64,000 nucleotides of DNA, taken from contig OY288253.1 of assembly GCA_958450325.1 (NCBI GenBank), forward strand, positions 65,341,612 through 65,405,611, in the 5' to 3' direction. The notes beneath the pieces are model-generated. The model searched no databases and was not told the origin of the DNA. It saw only the letters and a program-made list of their open reading frames with translations. Source of the stretch: Agrostemma githago (taxonomy: Eukaryota > Streptophyta > Magnoliopsida > Caryophyllales > Caryophyllaceae). A program made the translations under genes and the position numbers. Below, one piece after another: positions 22,211 to 33,180 of the stretch (position 1 is its first letter; every line of letters starts with the position of its first letter).

Positions 22211-22434
22211 GAACCACTCAATTTGTAGTGTATAATACACGTTTTCAGATATTTTGGGTCCGAAGCAAAAAATAGCGAGAATTTGCATGAAGTTGTCTTT
22301 GGATCGGTTGAAACAAAAACCACACAAAATATGAGGTGTAACGGATAATATTTGAGGTTTCTATTTTGTGTTAAACCCTGGAAAGACAAAAATGGGTTAA
22401 TCGTGAAAAAGCGTAATAAGCTTGTTTTGTAGTG
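22211..22434. mobile_element. two further CACTA-type 3' termini
   Basis: ATTTGTAGTG ends at 22230 and GTTTTGTAGTG ends at 22434. The 204 bp between them is homologous to 6896-7095. Before the gypsy insertion the termini at 6895, 22230 and 22434 lay within about 520 bp of each other. Confidence 0.6.
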
Positions 22435-24552
22435 CTTATTTCTTGTGTCTTGTCCCGCTTTCTTTGCCGGAATTGCTCTTTGAAGGAATTTCGAGACTAC
22501 TTATGCTTCTTCTAGTGTGTATTACTAGTATATTTTTTGGTTCGTTCACGGTGAAACTGAACAAACCCGACCCATTTTCGAGCTTAAAGAACGAAGAATA
22601 GAAGATTGGTGTCTCAGAGGTCTAGACTCGTCCTCAAGTCATTTAGAGTGACTCTCGACTCAATACCGAACACCGATCATGGCTAAGAAGCCAAGAAGGA
22701 GCAAGTAGAGGCATTCCTAGATACATTCCTAAGGGACACAAACCGTGACGAAAACTGCATTCAAAACCGAATCACCGTGACTGTTGATGGTCCCGACTTG
22801 AATAAGCCAACCAAACCCGACCCAACACCTGAACTGAAGACCCGAGTTTAACCGGCAACCCGAATTAACCCGAGCTAATCCAAAACTGACCCGACTATTA
22901 TTATAGAAACAAGTCGATATCCCTAAAAAAAAGTTGAAAATAGCAAACCCGAAAATGATCCGAAGCCAACCCGATCCTAATAACCCGAAAGTGACCCAAC
23001 CCAACCCGTTTGATCCGTTTGCCATTTCTAATCTTAGACCATGTTTATCCCTTGGCGTTCTTCACCAAGGTCTAACGTATATTATATTCTTCTTTATTTA
23101 CAACCTAACTTATCAAACCCACATTAACTTTTCTACCTTTATTCACACCTCCTTTCACCATGGTCTTACACATATTTATTCTTTACTATTTTTACCATCT
23201 AAATTTAAAAAATCATTTTATTGAACAATCAATATTTATTTTACGAAGTCAGTTATATTTACGTTAATGGAAAATATTACTTTTTACGAATTTGCATTTT
23301 TATTATTTTCTAAAAAACGTAATTTTTTATTATAAAAAACGAGACAAATATATAAGTAGCTAATTACGGTTGCCAAATTACACTGTTACTCAACTTAATT
23401 AATTCGAGTACATAAAGGATACTAGAACTTAAAAGCACATTTTGCACAAATTTTTTTGGAAGAAAAGTATGTCAAAGTTGATCTCTATTTATAGAACATG
23501 AAAAAATATGATATTGATGAATTTTTTATTTTATTTTTATAAAGTATGTTTAAAAATATAACAAATAGAAAAAATAAAACCAATTAGAAAAGGCCAAGTG
23601 TCAAGGTGGAGAATAAGTGGGAGAGGTCTTGTTTAGACCAAATGTTAAACAAAATAGGTTTGGGTCCAAATTTTTTATTACTTTCTCCGATTCATTTGAT
23701 TCTTTACGTTTACTTTATCACACTTGTCAATGCACGTTTTGTTTCAATTTTATCTTTATTTGCACATTATTAAAAATCGTAAAAATTTAATATTCTTTAT
23801 GTATTCATTAAGACAATTTTAAAAAGATACCACGTGACTATGTTTTACTTCATAGATTGAAAATTATATTAAAACGTAAAGAAACAAATAAATCGAAGGA
23901 CGTATTAATTTACCTTTCACCCTCCACCTCCACTTTTTTTCACCTCCATTAATCATGGTCTTACCCTTTTAAAAGGGGTAAAAATGGTTTTACCCATTGG
24001 ATTAATCACACCCATTTTTACCCATTATTTTGGTCCTATACCGCATTTGAAGAATGAGAGGTGGTGCAGACGACAGAGATGGTCGGTAATGGACCCATTT
24101 GCTGATTAGAAATTTATTCTTTTACAATCACAAAAGTGGGTTTACAGTTTCATTTATGTCCTCTTCTTCTTTGGACCATTTATCTTAATCTCCTCCCATT
24201 CCTTCTTCTTTTTTAAATCCCACATTTGCTTCTTGTAGATTGTAATTATGCATTCCGGAAGCTGATCTCATCCCCCTCTTTGTTTTTAATTGTTTTTCTA
24301 CTTGCCAGTATCTTTTTGTGCTACTTTATCTCATGGGATTTGATAAAGACATTGATGTTTGTGACGCTTCAACTTCAAGCAATTCATGATTCCTTCACCA
24401 ATACACAAAAAAACACCACCCAGAAATTTCAGTCTTTACACTAGAATGTTCAATACCAAGCTAAACAAAGCAATACCCAAGTGTTGATTTCTAGTAAAAG
24501 ATATAAAGTTGTAGTCTTTTGAGTGATATTTGAAGCTTTGTTGTATGCAACA
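22435..24552. other. non-coding stretch upstream of the alpha/beta hydrolase gene
   Basis: 22740-23030 is a degenerate tract rich in CCCGA and ACCCGA on the plus strand. 23036-23080 has a CTTGG...CCAAGG hairpin near TTAGACCATG. 23220-23900 is strongly AT-rich. 24050-24552 is C/T-rich and probably holds the promoter and 5' leader of the hydrolase gene. No supported gene. Confidence 0.5.
22740..23030. repeat. degenerate ACCCGA-rich tract
   Basis: About fifteen copies of CCCGA in ca. 290 bp, for example GACCCGACCCAACACC and AACCCGAAAGTGACCC. A 98-codon minus ORF across it is a by-product of the repeats. Confidence 0.55.
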
Positions 24553-27500
24553 ATGGCGGATGTTTCAAGGTCAGGTTCATGGAGGGAAGAATTAGCAAGT
24601 TTGATAGATGATGGGATTAGATACAGTACAAGTGATGATCCATTTATATCTTCAAATCCAATAGATCCATTTATAGATTCTTCAGTGAATGATTTTGATT
24701 CTAAGCAAAGCCGCTTCAATTTCGAAGGAGATACAAGGGTGGAAGATGAAGATTTGAAGGAACAAATTAAAGGGTTTGCACAAGCTTGGGGTGAATTGTT
24801 GTTAGACCTGTCAAGAGGATGTAAAGACATTATTCAACAGAGTTTGGTGGCTGAGGATTCTTATGTTGTTCAGAAAATAGGACCTCCTTTGGCCAAGGTT
24901 TCTACTAAATTAAGGTTTTTGAATGACTACTTGCCTGAGGATCGTGACCCTCTTCATGCTTGGCCCGTCATTTTCTTTGTTTTTCTCCTCGCGCTTGCTG
25001 GTAATTCTTTCTCTTCCTCATACTCCACTCTTTCTCATGTCTTGTTACATTTCTGTGGACTGGCAATATCTGTTTGTGACTGGCTATGTACACGGGGCCG
25101 ACGATTGTTGGTTGTTTCTTGTAGCTGTTATGGTGTGTTTTTTCTTCATTCTAGCACATTTCGCAACAAGCAGGTTTTGGGTTATGTTAGTTAGACTGGT
25201 TGCGATTGCCTGATAAAGAGCTGGGAAGTTTTGTGTTTTGTGGAAGAAATGCTTTTGGCATGAAATAAAGTACCTAAACCCTTGTTTGGTGGGAAAGGAA
25301 ATAGTTTCCTTTGTTTGGAATGTTGAGGGAAATTGAATAATCACTCCGATGGATGAAGATTTGTGATGAAATGGCTATTACCCCCATCCCCCATTTGCCC
25401 CTTGTATCCTATCTAAACCATGTGTAGATATTATTCACCCTGTAAAGGACTGCAAGAAAATCTAATCGATTTTTTGAACGGTTGTTAACATCCACTTAAG
25501 CTGGTCTGATTTTGATGAGTTGTGACTTCAAGAAATTCGTTTCAGTTTGTTTCCTCCAACCCAACTTCCAAGGCTGGGGTTTTGCTCTATAGAGGTTTTA
25601 CTCTTTGCGATGCTTGTATTAGTCTTCTCAATTTGTTGATTTTATACTAAGAGTTTTCTTGGTTTGTTATGTGTTCGTCTGACATAATTTCAATAACTTC
25701 TGCAGTATTGAATGTAAATAGTGGAAACAATACCGGGACTCCACCAGTCATAAAAAAAATGGTTATTCATCCACCTAGTGCTAGCACTATACTACTTCCA
25801 GATGGTAGGCAAATTGCATACCATGATCAAGGAGTGGCACGTGACAAAGCTAGATATACGCTGATTGCTCCGCATGCTTTTCTTTCATCTAGACTGGCAG
25901 GTAAGTTCTAAACTGCTCAACTGGCTGGATGTGTTATTTATGTTCTATCCCCGTGTAATTGATTTCATTTTTATCCTTGAAGGAATACCTGGAATTAAGG
26001 TCTCTCTACTGGAAGAGTTTGGTGTCCGTTTGGTGACGTATGATCTTCCTGGTTTCGGAGAGAGTGATCCTCACCCATATAGGGATCTCAATACATCAGC
26101 TCTGGATGTGCTCAACCTGGCAAATGGTTTGGGTGTCAGTGACAAATTTTGGGTGCTCGGATACTCAAGTGCTGCAATGCATGCATGGGCTACACTCAAG
26201 TACATTCCAAACAGAATTGCAGGTAACCATATTCGGATTAGAGACATAAGAAGAAGCTGGACATTACTGCTATATATGTCCTGCATTTATTATCCCTACT
26301 AGAGTAGTGGTCAACCAGAAGTCAACTTTGACAAACTATTTTTTTCCAAATATATGGAGATAATTTGTGAAACACGTCATGTTTGATTCATCTAGACATC
26401 TCTTTTATATTGTTATTTTTAGAAAGTTTGTAGCTGTTGTAGATTTTGAAAAGATATTGGTTAAAGTTCAGTGTTTGACCACCAAAGTCAATCAAGCACA
26501 ATATGAACAGCATTGAGAGAGTAATTAAGGTCGTCCAACTTCGGCTAATGTTTGTGTTATTTCTCACTTTACTGCAGGTGCCGCATTTGTTGCTCCAATG
26601 GTCAATCCTTATGATTCGGGTATGACTAAGGAAGAAGCGAGTAAGACTTGGGAAAGTTGGGAGCCTAGGAGGAAACTGATGTACACTGTCGCAAGAAGAT
26701 TCCCTAGTTTTCTTTCCTACTTTTATCGACGGAGCTTCTTTTCTGGAAAGCATGGAAATTTCAAAGAATGGTTCTCTGTGTCACTGAGTGAGAAAGTAAG
26801 TATACGATACCTGTGTTTTAGAATTAAACGAAATCAGTTCTAAAGAATGGGCAGCATAATCAGGAAATTTCATGTAGATTAGGAACAATAGAAGCCTAGT
26901 GGTATGGCAAGCGGAAGAGTCTTGGTATAAGAAACCCATATGTGAATTCCTGAATTAGTGGTAGACTAGAGAGTTGTTCACTTTATAAGGCCTACGAATA
27001 CTCCTGTGGCCATTTGGTTTTACGAAAGATGAAGTTCCTTTGAGGTTATGAGTGGACACTCCCCCTTCGGCTATGACCGGGCCCCTTTGAACTCTAACAG
27101 GATAGAATGGAGGATAAATATGAGCGGTTGGCGTATGCGGGAGTCTAGAAGTGTGTGAATTTTGATTTTGAGAATAAGATTGTCTGGGCCTGGTAGGAGG
27201 ATTCACTCCAAATCCAAACAAATTGTGAAAAATATGGAAATCTTTCACTTGAAAGAATCATGTAGAGCTAAGACATGAAATGGCCATTATCGGGCGTTAG
27301 GATTCTTATAAATCATATATTCACATTTTCTTGTCTTAAGGTCAATCGTTGCTTGTCGATATCCTTGCATTTCCTTCTTGTTTTTCTTCTCAAACATACA
27401 TGAGTGTGTTTTTTTAACAGTCCTTGTGTCATGCAGGATAAAGCTCTGGTTGAAACTACAAGTTTTGAAGAATTTTGGCAAAGGGATGTGGAAGAGTCAG

Positions 27501-28471
27501 TGAGACAAGGGCATATGAAATCAGTCATTAAGGAAGCTGTGTTACAAGTATCAGAGTGGGGATTCAGCCTGGCAGATTTGCAGATCCGGAGGAGATGCCC
27601 AGGAAAAGGCCTTCTTTCTTGGCTGAAGTCCATTTACAGTACGGCAGAATGCAAATTAACTGGATTTGATGGACCCGTTTACATATGGCAGGTATTATGT
27701 CATAGCCCTCATGCTACATTCAAAATTTCGTAGTTTCACATGTAAGTCTCTTTATAGAATTTGTTTGCTTCTGGCATGATTTTCAATCTCTACCTGCCAA
27801 ATGTACCGGAAAGTAAGGTTTGTGTTGGGTCAATATGAATACCAGAGTAGGGTCTATTTGGCTTGGTATTTCGGTTCTACATACTGTTCAGATTATGATC
27901 CGTAAATGTCTTACACGTCAAAACATACGAGTATGTATTACTTTCAAGTCCTTGGAACTCCTGAAGTACTCATTTCCCACAATTTTATTTCATTTCTGAC
28001 GAAATGTGGGTTTGGCTCTAACCCTAACCCTAACCCTAACCCTAACTTCATGGATTGTTTGGGTTATGGTCGTCTCAAGCTTTGTCATATCCTGTTATTT
28101 TATGCCAGGTGTTTAGATAATTGTTTGATTAATGTGAAATTAGAAAAGCGAGTTGCTGCATATGTTCTGAAAAGTAGTTGATTGACAAACAGGGACTGAA
28201 GGATCATGTTGTACCGGCATCAATGGCAGAATATATAAGTCGGATACTACCAGGGGCGAAGTTGCTTCAGCTTCCAAGCCAAGGTCATTTCTCTTATTTC
28301 TACTTCTGTGACGAATGCCACAGAGAGATACTTTCCACACTTTTTGGGAACCCACTCGGTCCGCTATATATTACTAATGATACAATTCGTACTGAAGAGG
28401 AGGAGGATACCGAAGAATATTTGCTAAATGCCCATGAAGACGGCGCGTCCTTAGCTTATACTCCACTGTAG
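24553..28471 (+). CDS. alpha/beta-hydrolase superfamily protein, 6 exons
   Basis: Exons are 24553-25000, 25706-25900, 25983-26222, 26578-26795, 27437-27691 and 28193-28471. All introns are GT-AG, and the phases join to 545 codons including TAG. The start is the ATG in CAACAATGGCGG. Residues 1-125 are acidic and plant-specific, and a hydrophobic membrane-type segment (WPVIFFVFLLALA) lies at about 137-149. The hydrolase fold follows: IAPHAFLSSRLAGIPGI (oxyanion region), TYDLPGFGESDPHP, the nucleophile elbow GYSSA with Ser276, Asp456 in GLKDHVVP and His484 in SQGHFSY. The C terminus is an acidic extension. The sequence matches a conserved, functionally uncharacterised plant family, so the substrate is unknown. 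The last elbow position is Ala rather than the usual Gly. Convergent with the TIM14 gene, 767 bp apart. Confidence 0.92.
28022..28045 (+). repeat. interstitial telomere-like (CCCTAA)4
   Basis: Four perfect CCCTAA units inside intron 5 of the hydrolase gene, with a degenerate unit on the left. This is the 6 bp TTAGGG type, not the 7 bp TTTAGGG plant type. Confidence 0.85.
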
Positions 28472-29238
28472 AATGAAGCTCCTTTTCTTTTTAGTCAAAA
28501 CCCTCTTTTGTTTTTAACCACAGGAATTCACAGTTACATCAGAGCTTTACACTTTACAGTAATGCTGTAAATAAGAAGTAAAAAGCTACAGTTCTTGGTC
28601 CCTTTTAGAGATGTACTGGGTCTGGGTGTAGGTTCCAAGTGACTTATTTTTGCAGAGACAAAGCTACAATTTCTCATTGATTAAACATTAAATATGTTTG
28701 GTTGATAATATCAGGAAAACTAGTTTTAATACTGTGTAAATTGCACGGATTTGCTTTCGTTAACATTTTTAACTTAAAATCTTTTAAATACAAGTTTAAA
28801 ACTTATACCACGTGATATTTGAGATATTGGTGTATAAATAAATCTTCAACTAAGAGCTTTTAAAGGGTGAGTTTCAATATACTTCATATATGTTTAGAAT
28901 AAATTTGAACAATCATCGATCCATATATATTCCTTCGAAAGGAGCAGTCATCGTTACAAATACATATGCCAACAAAAAAGCAGAATATACACAATGCAAA
29001 AACTAGCCATGATCAGAATTCAGAATCAGAGAACTTGCATAACATAAGTCAGCTAAAATCTTCAATGAATGATTGCGTTATAAATCAGTTGCTCGACGAA
29101 CAAATATAAAAGCCTCGTGCAAATACTGTACTACCCTCTCTAGTCTCAACAATGGACGTCGTCAAATCAAGTATGTCAGCCCGAATAACATAGCTTCTTA
29201 GTCATCTGAAATTTTGAACTTGGCAGAAAGCAATGGAA
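28472..29238. other. intergenic region between convergent genes
   Basis: It holds the 3' ends of the hydrolase (+) and TIM14 (-) transcripts. It is AT-rich with no supported gene. AATAAGAAGTAAA at 28570-28582 is a possible polyadenylation region for the hydrolase. Confidence 0.5.
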
Positions 29239-30510
29239 TTAAAATGCAGAACCGCTGTTCTTGGACTTGCCCAACATCATATCTTTAGCTTCATTGATTT
29301 TGGAAGCCAAGTAATGGCTACCTCCTGCGTCGGGATGGTTAGCTATCATCACCTTTCTATGTGCTTCCTTTATCTTTTCCAAGGCCGTACTTTCCCTACA
29401 TTGAATTCTGATGGTTAAAATCCTATCCTATTTGTAACGATGAGGGTAAAGTATTGTATGGGGAAACAAGTGTATATTGGTGAATGACAAAAAAATCAGC
29501 ATACAAATTTCAGGTGCACAAATTGAATGCATTTGATAAACCTATTTGAAATTACGGCTGCATAGGACATAACACATTCTGTACCTCTGCACCGACTTGT
29601 CATACAGACACAATCCATCAGGAAACTGATTAGTATGGCTATAGATTCTGTGTTTTGCAGACAGCTACATGAACAATACTACATTTGAGCACCACTATAC
29701 AACTCTTAAAGTAAGAGACACTCTAGTTGTAATTTGCATTTTATTTCCCAAGACCTAAGATTCAGGATCATCAACTACTCGGTACTAGATATACAGACAT
29801 AAAAGGATTAGCTACAATATTGAATAACAGGAGGGAGTATGATTTGAGTAGCATTACCTGACACCAAGAATTAGAGCGGCTTCACGTTTTGTCATGGTAG
29901 GTTGGAAGCCACCGTCATAAAATCTACGCATTCTAGTTGTAGGAGGACGTGTCTTGAATGCTTGCCAAGCTTGAATTCCATATCTACCCGCTAAAGCAGT
30001 TGCCGCTACACACAGTCCCGCTACCAATGGAGCTGCCTGTTGAGAATGAAGACAGAGTTATATACCCATCAACATATGACCTCACCACGCGTCGAAGCTC
30101 TAATTTTAGATTTACAGGCAGGCAGGCCGTAATTGCTGGCTGCGTTGATTATAATAATCAAGCTGGTGGCTCTAAACTTGAGGAAATCCCACCAACTGGA
30201 ATTTCCTTCCATTCCTAGTCCCAAATAATCTTTGTGACCAAACAATGAAATTGAATTGGTTCCCATCCTAATCCTATTATCACAAACAAAAGCATTGATA
30301 TTCCCTGCTTTGCCTTTATCTAACTAGGAGAAGGAGACTTAACTCATCCTATATTCCTATCCTATCCGCATCAAATTTCAGGTACCAGGTTGAGCAAACA
30401 CAACTTTTTATGTAAAAATCATGATACCTTAAATCAATGAATAAATATTTAGAGAGTAAGAAATGAGAAGGAATTACCATGTCGGAGCGCGTAGAAGAAT
30501 GGGCGGACAT
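29239..30510 (-). CDS. TIM14: mitochondrial import inner membrane translocase subunit TIM14 (PAM18-type J-protein)
   Basis: Minus-strand exons are 30510-30478, 30036-29858 and 29395-29239. Splice sites are ATG/GTAATT, CAACAG/GCAGC, GTCAG/GTAATG and TGTAG/GGAAAG. The product is 122 residues from the ATG at 30510. The family's usual 112-residue form would start at the in-frame ATG at 30480, the last codon of exon 1, so that start is more likely. The order is a short N-terminal membrane anchor (PLVAGLCVAATALAGRYG), a matrix linker (RRFYDGGFQPTMTKREA) and a J-domain with the intact HPD motif in ANHPDAGG. Known role: it stimulates the ATPase of matrix Hsp70 in the presequence translocase-associated motor at TIM23. 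The gene appears intact and single-copy in the window. Confidence 0.95.
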
Positions 30511-30726
30511 CTATCCAATAAGTACAAATCGGTCTAGGGTTACGCCGCTGAAGCACCTTCAAATTGGAGTATTATTATTATTGTAGGATATGTATGGAGT
30601 TTATATGCGGTCTTTACTGGGACGGCTTAACTTATCATGGTGGTCAGAAAACGTATTCCGTATTCCTTTCCCTTTCTTGGGAGACAAGCCAGAACTCTCT
30701 CGATTCAATGGACCTCAATTCAAATA
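30511..30726. other. upstream region of TIM14
   Basis: About 200 bp of 5' leader and proximal promoter sequence before the retroelement-derived region. It contains an ATTATTATTATTGTAGG stretch. No clear TATA box. Confidence 0.4.
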
Positions 30727-31462
30727 GTGAAGTAGGTATTTAGATTGATCACAATTTGTTGGATTTGTAGAGAATAAACTAAAACAATTAAGTAACACAA
30801 TAATATGAAGAAGGTCTATGATCGTAGGTTCACTATGAATATTAGTCGGGGTCAGACAATTAAATAACTAATCATTAATCGAACTACTAAGCAAGTCCGG
30901 TCGGTACAATACAACCTCTAGATCTAAACTTAACTTGCGGTCGTTAGCATTAAATCAGTCTACTCGAATTATCGTGGCCTAATTAGTTCTTGACCCGGTC
31001 GGTGAAAAACCCTAAATTGCTATGCTAATCAATTGAATTATGCATCAAACAATCAATCAGATTTAAGACGATAAACAAGCGATAATTCATGCGATTACAA
31101 TTAATCAATCAATTATAACCTCTCCTAACATAGATCCCCTTAACCCTAGATGAGAAATTAGTTACTCATACTAACACTAATCAAACTAATCACAATTGAA
31201 TTGAATTTAAGCATGTTAAGATGACGAAAAGTAATTAACAATAATAAAAGAAGAATAAGTAGAGAACAAGAATCGAAAGCAAAACAATACTAGAACAATA
31301 AATAAGAAAGATGAATTGAAAGAGAACTGAAAGTTTAAAATACCGAATGATGAAAGAAAATCCAAAAGACTCGATCTTGAAAGTACGTGTTCCGGTATGG
31401 AAACAATGGACCCGAAACGGATTCTGATCTATAAAATAAAATAAAATGAAATGCCTGGATAC

Positions 31463-31728
31463 GGGTTGTCCTTGCGTCAAATTTAGAACGTCTACGACGG
31501 TTAATCCGACGCAAACAACCTTCATGCGTCGGAGTTGCGTCGGCTATTGCGACGCATAGATTGGCGGAAAATATATTTTCTTGGCGCCTTCATCTAGCGT
31601 CGATATGCGACGGTTATTCCGACGCACCATCTGGTGCGTCGAGCATTCCGACGCAAGCATTATTCTTGCGTCGGATTGTTGGTCCGCCGCAAACTTTCCG
31701 CCACAATTTGAGTTGTTTTTTTGTAGTG
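31463..31728 (+). mobile_element. CACTA terminal fragment
   Basis: It ends TTTTTTTGTAGTG at 31728 and is preceded by GCGTCGG/CCGACGC subterminal repeats like those at 6380-6880, including TCCGACGCA and TTGCGTCGG. No opposite end is found, so it is a truncated 3' end of the same or a sister family. Short ORFs across it are artefacts. Confidence 0.7.
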
Positions 31729-32679
31729 ACGATGTCGGTAAATGGAGTGCCACCTTTCAGTTTCTTCACCCAACTCATCTAAATCTTGCTTTCGCAGCGA
31801 AGAAGGGTAAGTCTCAAGTCTAGCAAATTTCTACCCGAGTTTCCCCATATTGGTAGAAATGAGTGAAGGTCGATCTAGTTGGCCGAACTAAGTCAACAAT
31901 GACACAAAAACCTCATACAAGATAAACCAACAAGAAAACAATCAAACCAAAATTCTTCATTTCAAATAATCCAAGATCTTCCTCCCTAAATCCCCCAACA
32001 AGGAAACTACTCACAACTCATGATGGAAATTACAAAAACATTAACAATAGAGAAAATAGTAATAGCATGCATAACGATTAAATCTAGAGAAAATAGCAAC
32101 AAGACAATGAAGAAAATTGCGATCAATAAAAGAAACTACAAGGCGATCTAAAAATGATGCAAGTAAAATCAATGAAAACGATGCAATAATGAAAGAACAA
32201 TAATACTAAATCTAATCTGAAGATGAGGGAGAAGAAGTTAAATATACCGACTATGGAGGGAAATGACAATAATAAAGATGAAGATTGCATAAAATAAGAT
32301 GAAGCTTGATGAAGAGGACAAGACTAATCCTTTGATAATCTCCAAGAATCTTGAATAAAAACACTAGAAATCCTTACAAAGCTTGAATATAAATCTAGAG
32401 GAAGATGAAGATTGATAAAAACTACTTATGAAGAACTACTAGCCTTCTATCTAAGTTAATAAAATGATCTAATAGAGTATGGTGTGGTAATGGAGTGATA
32501 AAAAATATCATGTGCATCTAACTAGGTTATCTATATACGGGGTATATAGTAATGACTTAATAGATCCTTAAACTCAAGCCCAAATCCAACTTTTTGCTCC
32601 ATTAATGAGACTTTTGTCCAATGAGTCTTCATATGGTGAAACTTCACCCTGCGAAATCAGTCAATCACGAGCCAATATA

Positions 32680-32900
32680 TACCGTCGGGTGAAACTTCAC
32701 CCGGTGGTTTCACCCGGTGAACTTCCTTCCAGAATTTGCATTTTTGGGCCTCTTTACCGTCGGGCAAAACTTCACCCGATGAGTGAAAGTTTCGCCCGGT
32801 GGAGAAAGTTTTTTGAAGATCTTCGGGGAGGTCGGATTGTCGTCGGGCGAAACTTCGCCCGGTGGTATCTCATCGGGTGAAACTTCACCCGATGGTTTCA
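32680..32900. repeat. cluster of TCGGGTGAAACTTCACCCGATGG palindromes
   Basis: Four to five palindromic units of the form (C/A)TCGGG(T/C)GAAACTTC(A/G)CCCG(A/G)TGG occur in about 220 bp, inside the LTR remnant. The solo LTR at 61.2-62.6 kb has a comparable pair of palindromes on AGTCGAACGACT and AGTCGACCGACT (61586-61620), so this may be a recurrent LTR design. Confidence 0.65.
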
Positions 32901-33180
32901 TGATCTCTTTTCTTGTCTCGCTCTTCGTCGTATGATTGGATGGCTTGAACTTTAAGTTTCGTATGGCATTCCCCTCTCTTGTGCTCGTGGAAGCTCGGTC
33001 ATGCTTTCGGCGTCGAATCCTATCAAAATGGATAGAAAAACTACCAAAAACACGTAAATGCACAAGAGGGACGCTAATGCGAGAAAGACTAAAAATAAGG
33101 CGATAATCGCATTCTAATATCGCAAAACGAAGGGAAAACGAGACTAAATTGGGGGAAAAACGGTCTAAATTTAGCACACA

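Larger units (their letters stand above)
30727..33180 (-). mobile_element. LTR retrotransposon remnant (LTR-like), minus orientation
   Basis: On the minus strand the sequence starts TGTGTGCTAAATTTAGACC at 33180, a typical LTR edge. Around 31120-31165 it contains a block (minus: GAGTAACTAATTTCTC then GGGGATC) that resembles 62000-62045 in the solo LTR at 61.2-62.6 kb. It is interrupted by a CACTA terminus (about 31463-31728). The left boundary is uncertain and no target duplication was found. There is no coding sequence. Confidence 0.5.

Noticed and set aside
24523..24552. Upstream ATG for the hydrolase (10 more codons)
   Set aside because: Weak context. The ATG at 24553 in CAACAATGGCGG fits the family start.
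26955..27248. 97-codon minus ORF in hydrolase intron 4
   Set aside because: No family features and no splice or promoter context. Probably chance or old repeat sequence.
30478..30510. Taking the first ATG of TIM14 as certain start
   Set aside because: The conserved family length favours the second in-frame ATG at 30480, so the 10 extra residues are listed as uncertain.
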